Shown here: in pieces, positions 63,602 to 64,000 of the stretch | How positions within the stretch are numbered: the stretch's first letter is position 1 | How the letters are laid out: each line of letters begins with the position of its first letter | Source of the DNA: Dichelobacter nodosus | Lineage (GTDB): Bacteria > Pseudomonadota > Gammaproteobacteria > Cardiobacteriales > Cardiobacteriaceae | Assembly: GCF_001263335.1 (NCBI RefSeq) | Contig: NZ_LGVW01000013.1 | Location: 51,490 to 115,489 of the forward strand | Reading direction: 5' to 3' | DNA: 64,000 nt | Program-made: the position numbers and the translations under genes | Notes under the pieces: generated by a model | Seen by the model: the letters and a program-made list of their open reading frames with translations, nothing else | The model's database searches: none | What the model was told of the DNA's origin: nothing

Positions 63602-64000
63602 CGGCCAGATATTCGCCGATTTGATTATGCTGGTCACGTTTATGATTTAAACCTCGAAGGCATTATAGCTGCCAAAGGAGTCTTCACGCATAACTGCCGC
63701 TGCACGCTGATGAGTTTGAGCGCACGGCAAGCGGCGAAATTGGGCTATAAAGGCACGGTGACGGCGCCGGAATATGTAGATGAATACGGCATCAGAAGAC
63801 CGATTACACCGGATAAAGGTTGGGAAAGTTCACCGGAAAATAGCAGCATTCTTGCGTTGTTACGTGAGAAGGAAAAGAAAGCAGGGTTTCCGCCGGCGCA
63901 TAAAGTCTTCCCCGAACCGCTGCCGTCGCCGGAACAATGGCAGGAAGTCGCCAAAATCGGCGAGCAAGTCTGGACAAAACATCTGCCGGAATTGGAGCGT
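63602..64000 (+). pseudogene. phage Mu gpF-like head protein remnant preceded by an intein-like C-terminus (cut by window end)
   Basis: The frame opens after a TGA at 63599 and runs off the edge (133 codons). Residues 11-32 read GHVYDLNLEG then IIAAKGVFTHNC, which fits intein blocks F and G (VYDL...A-x-G...HNC; the Cys codon is 63695-63697). After it, CRCTLMSLSARQAAKLGYKG resembles the NCRCTL motif of Mu gpF/SPP1 gp7 head-morphogenesis proteins. One base upstream-frame shift would extend it with ADDGQIFADL. The N-terminal part is missing, apparently replaced by the restriction island. Alternatively the HNC is simply the gpF motif; the VYDL part argues for an intein or BIL domain. Confidence 0.55.

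Overview
The window is a stretch of gammaproteobacterial chromosome with mid-40s percent G+C by eye and compact operons. Core gene orders are classic for the class: secB-gpsA, recA-recX-alaS, lnt-leuS-lptE-holA, and tig-clpP-clpX-lon-hupB. The run aspartokinase - csrA - tRNA-Ser(GCU) - integrase - phage-type repressor - GepA-like protein matches, from memory, the insertion site of intA elements in Dichelobacter nodosus. A FimX-like type IV pilus regulator, a secreted RTX metalloprotease and a Mu-like phage remnant also fit Cardiobacteriales. The organism call is an inference.

Layout. 1-8.7 kb is core: gpsA (cut), secB, uppP, gmhA, a TPR protein, recA, recX, alaS, lysC, csrA. 8.7-12.2 kb is a small decayed island at tRNA-Ser: a frameshifted integrase, a LexA/CI-type repressor with palindromes in front, and on the minus strand a Panacea-domain (GepA-like) antitoxin followed by a coiled-coil/two-TM partner with an in-frame amber stop. 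12.3-24.4 kb holds a small CDF transporter, a cold-shock/DUF1294 protein, a TPP riboswitch driving thiZXY, dgt, rlmJ, an acyltransferase, recC and a frameshifted amino-acid-binding protein. 24.5-42.2 kb holds a metallophosphoesterase, a TAXI lipoprotein, lnt-leuS-lptE-holA, an LRAT-type protein, prlC, a minus-strand operon (flavin oxidoreductase-mnmC-unknown), a FimX-like protein, a YciO/TsaC-like protein and trpS. 42.2-45.6 kb is one large M10/RTX protease gene read in three frames, with switches at two A/T homopolymers. 45.8-54.3 kb carries tRNA-Val, tRNA-Leu, tig, clpPX, lon, hupB and olsBA-like acyltransferases.

54.7-63.6 kb is an accessory defence island with visibly different codon choice: hsdM-hsdS-[CD-NTase-like fragment]-hsdR-YgjP-type metallopeptidase-HrgA-like protein, all co-directional and nearly all overlapping. 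Straight after it, at 63.6 kb, begins the 3' part of a phage Mu gpF-like head protein, preceded by what looks like the C-terminal end of an intein or bacterial intein-like domain. The gene is cut by the window end.

The most interesting points are: the Panacea pair with a stop-interrupted partner; the truncated cGAS/DncV-like nucleotidyltransferase inside a type I restriction operon; the intein-like end in a phage head gene beside that island; and repeated frame changes at A6/A7 tracts, which could be slippage, decay or assembly error.
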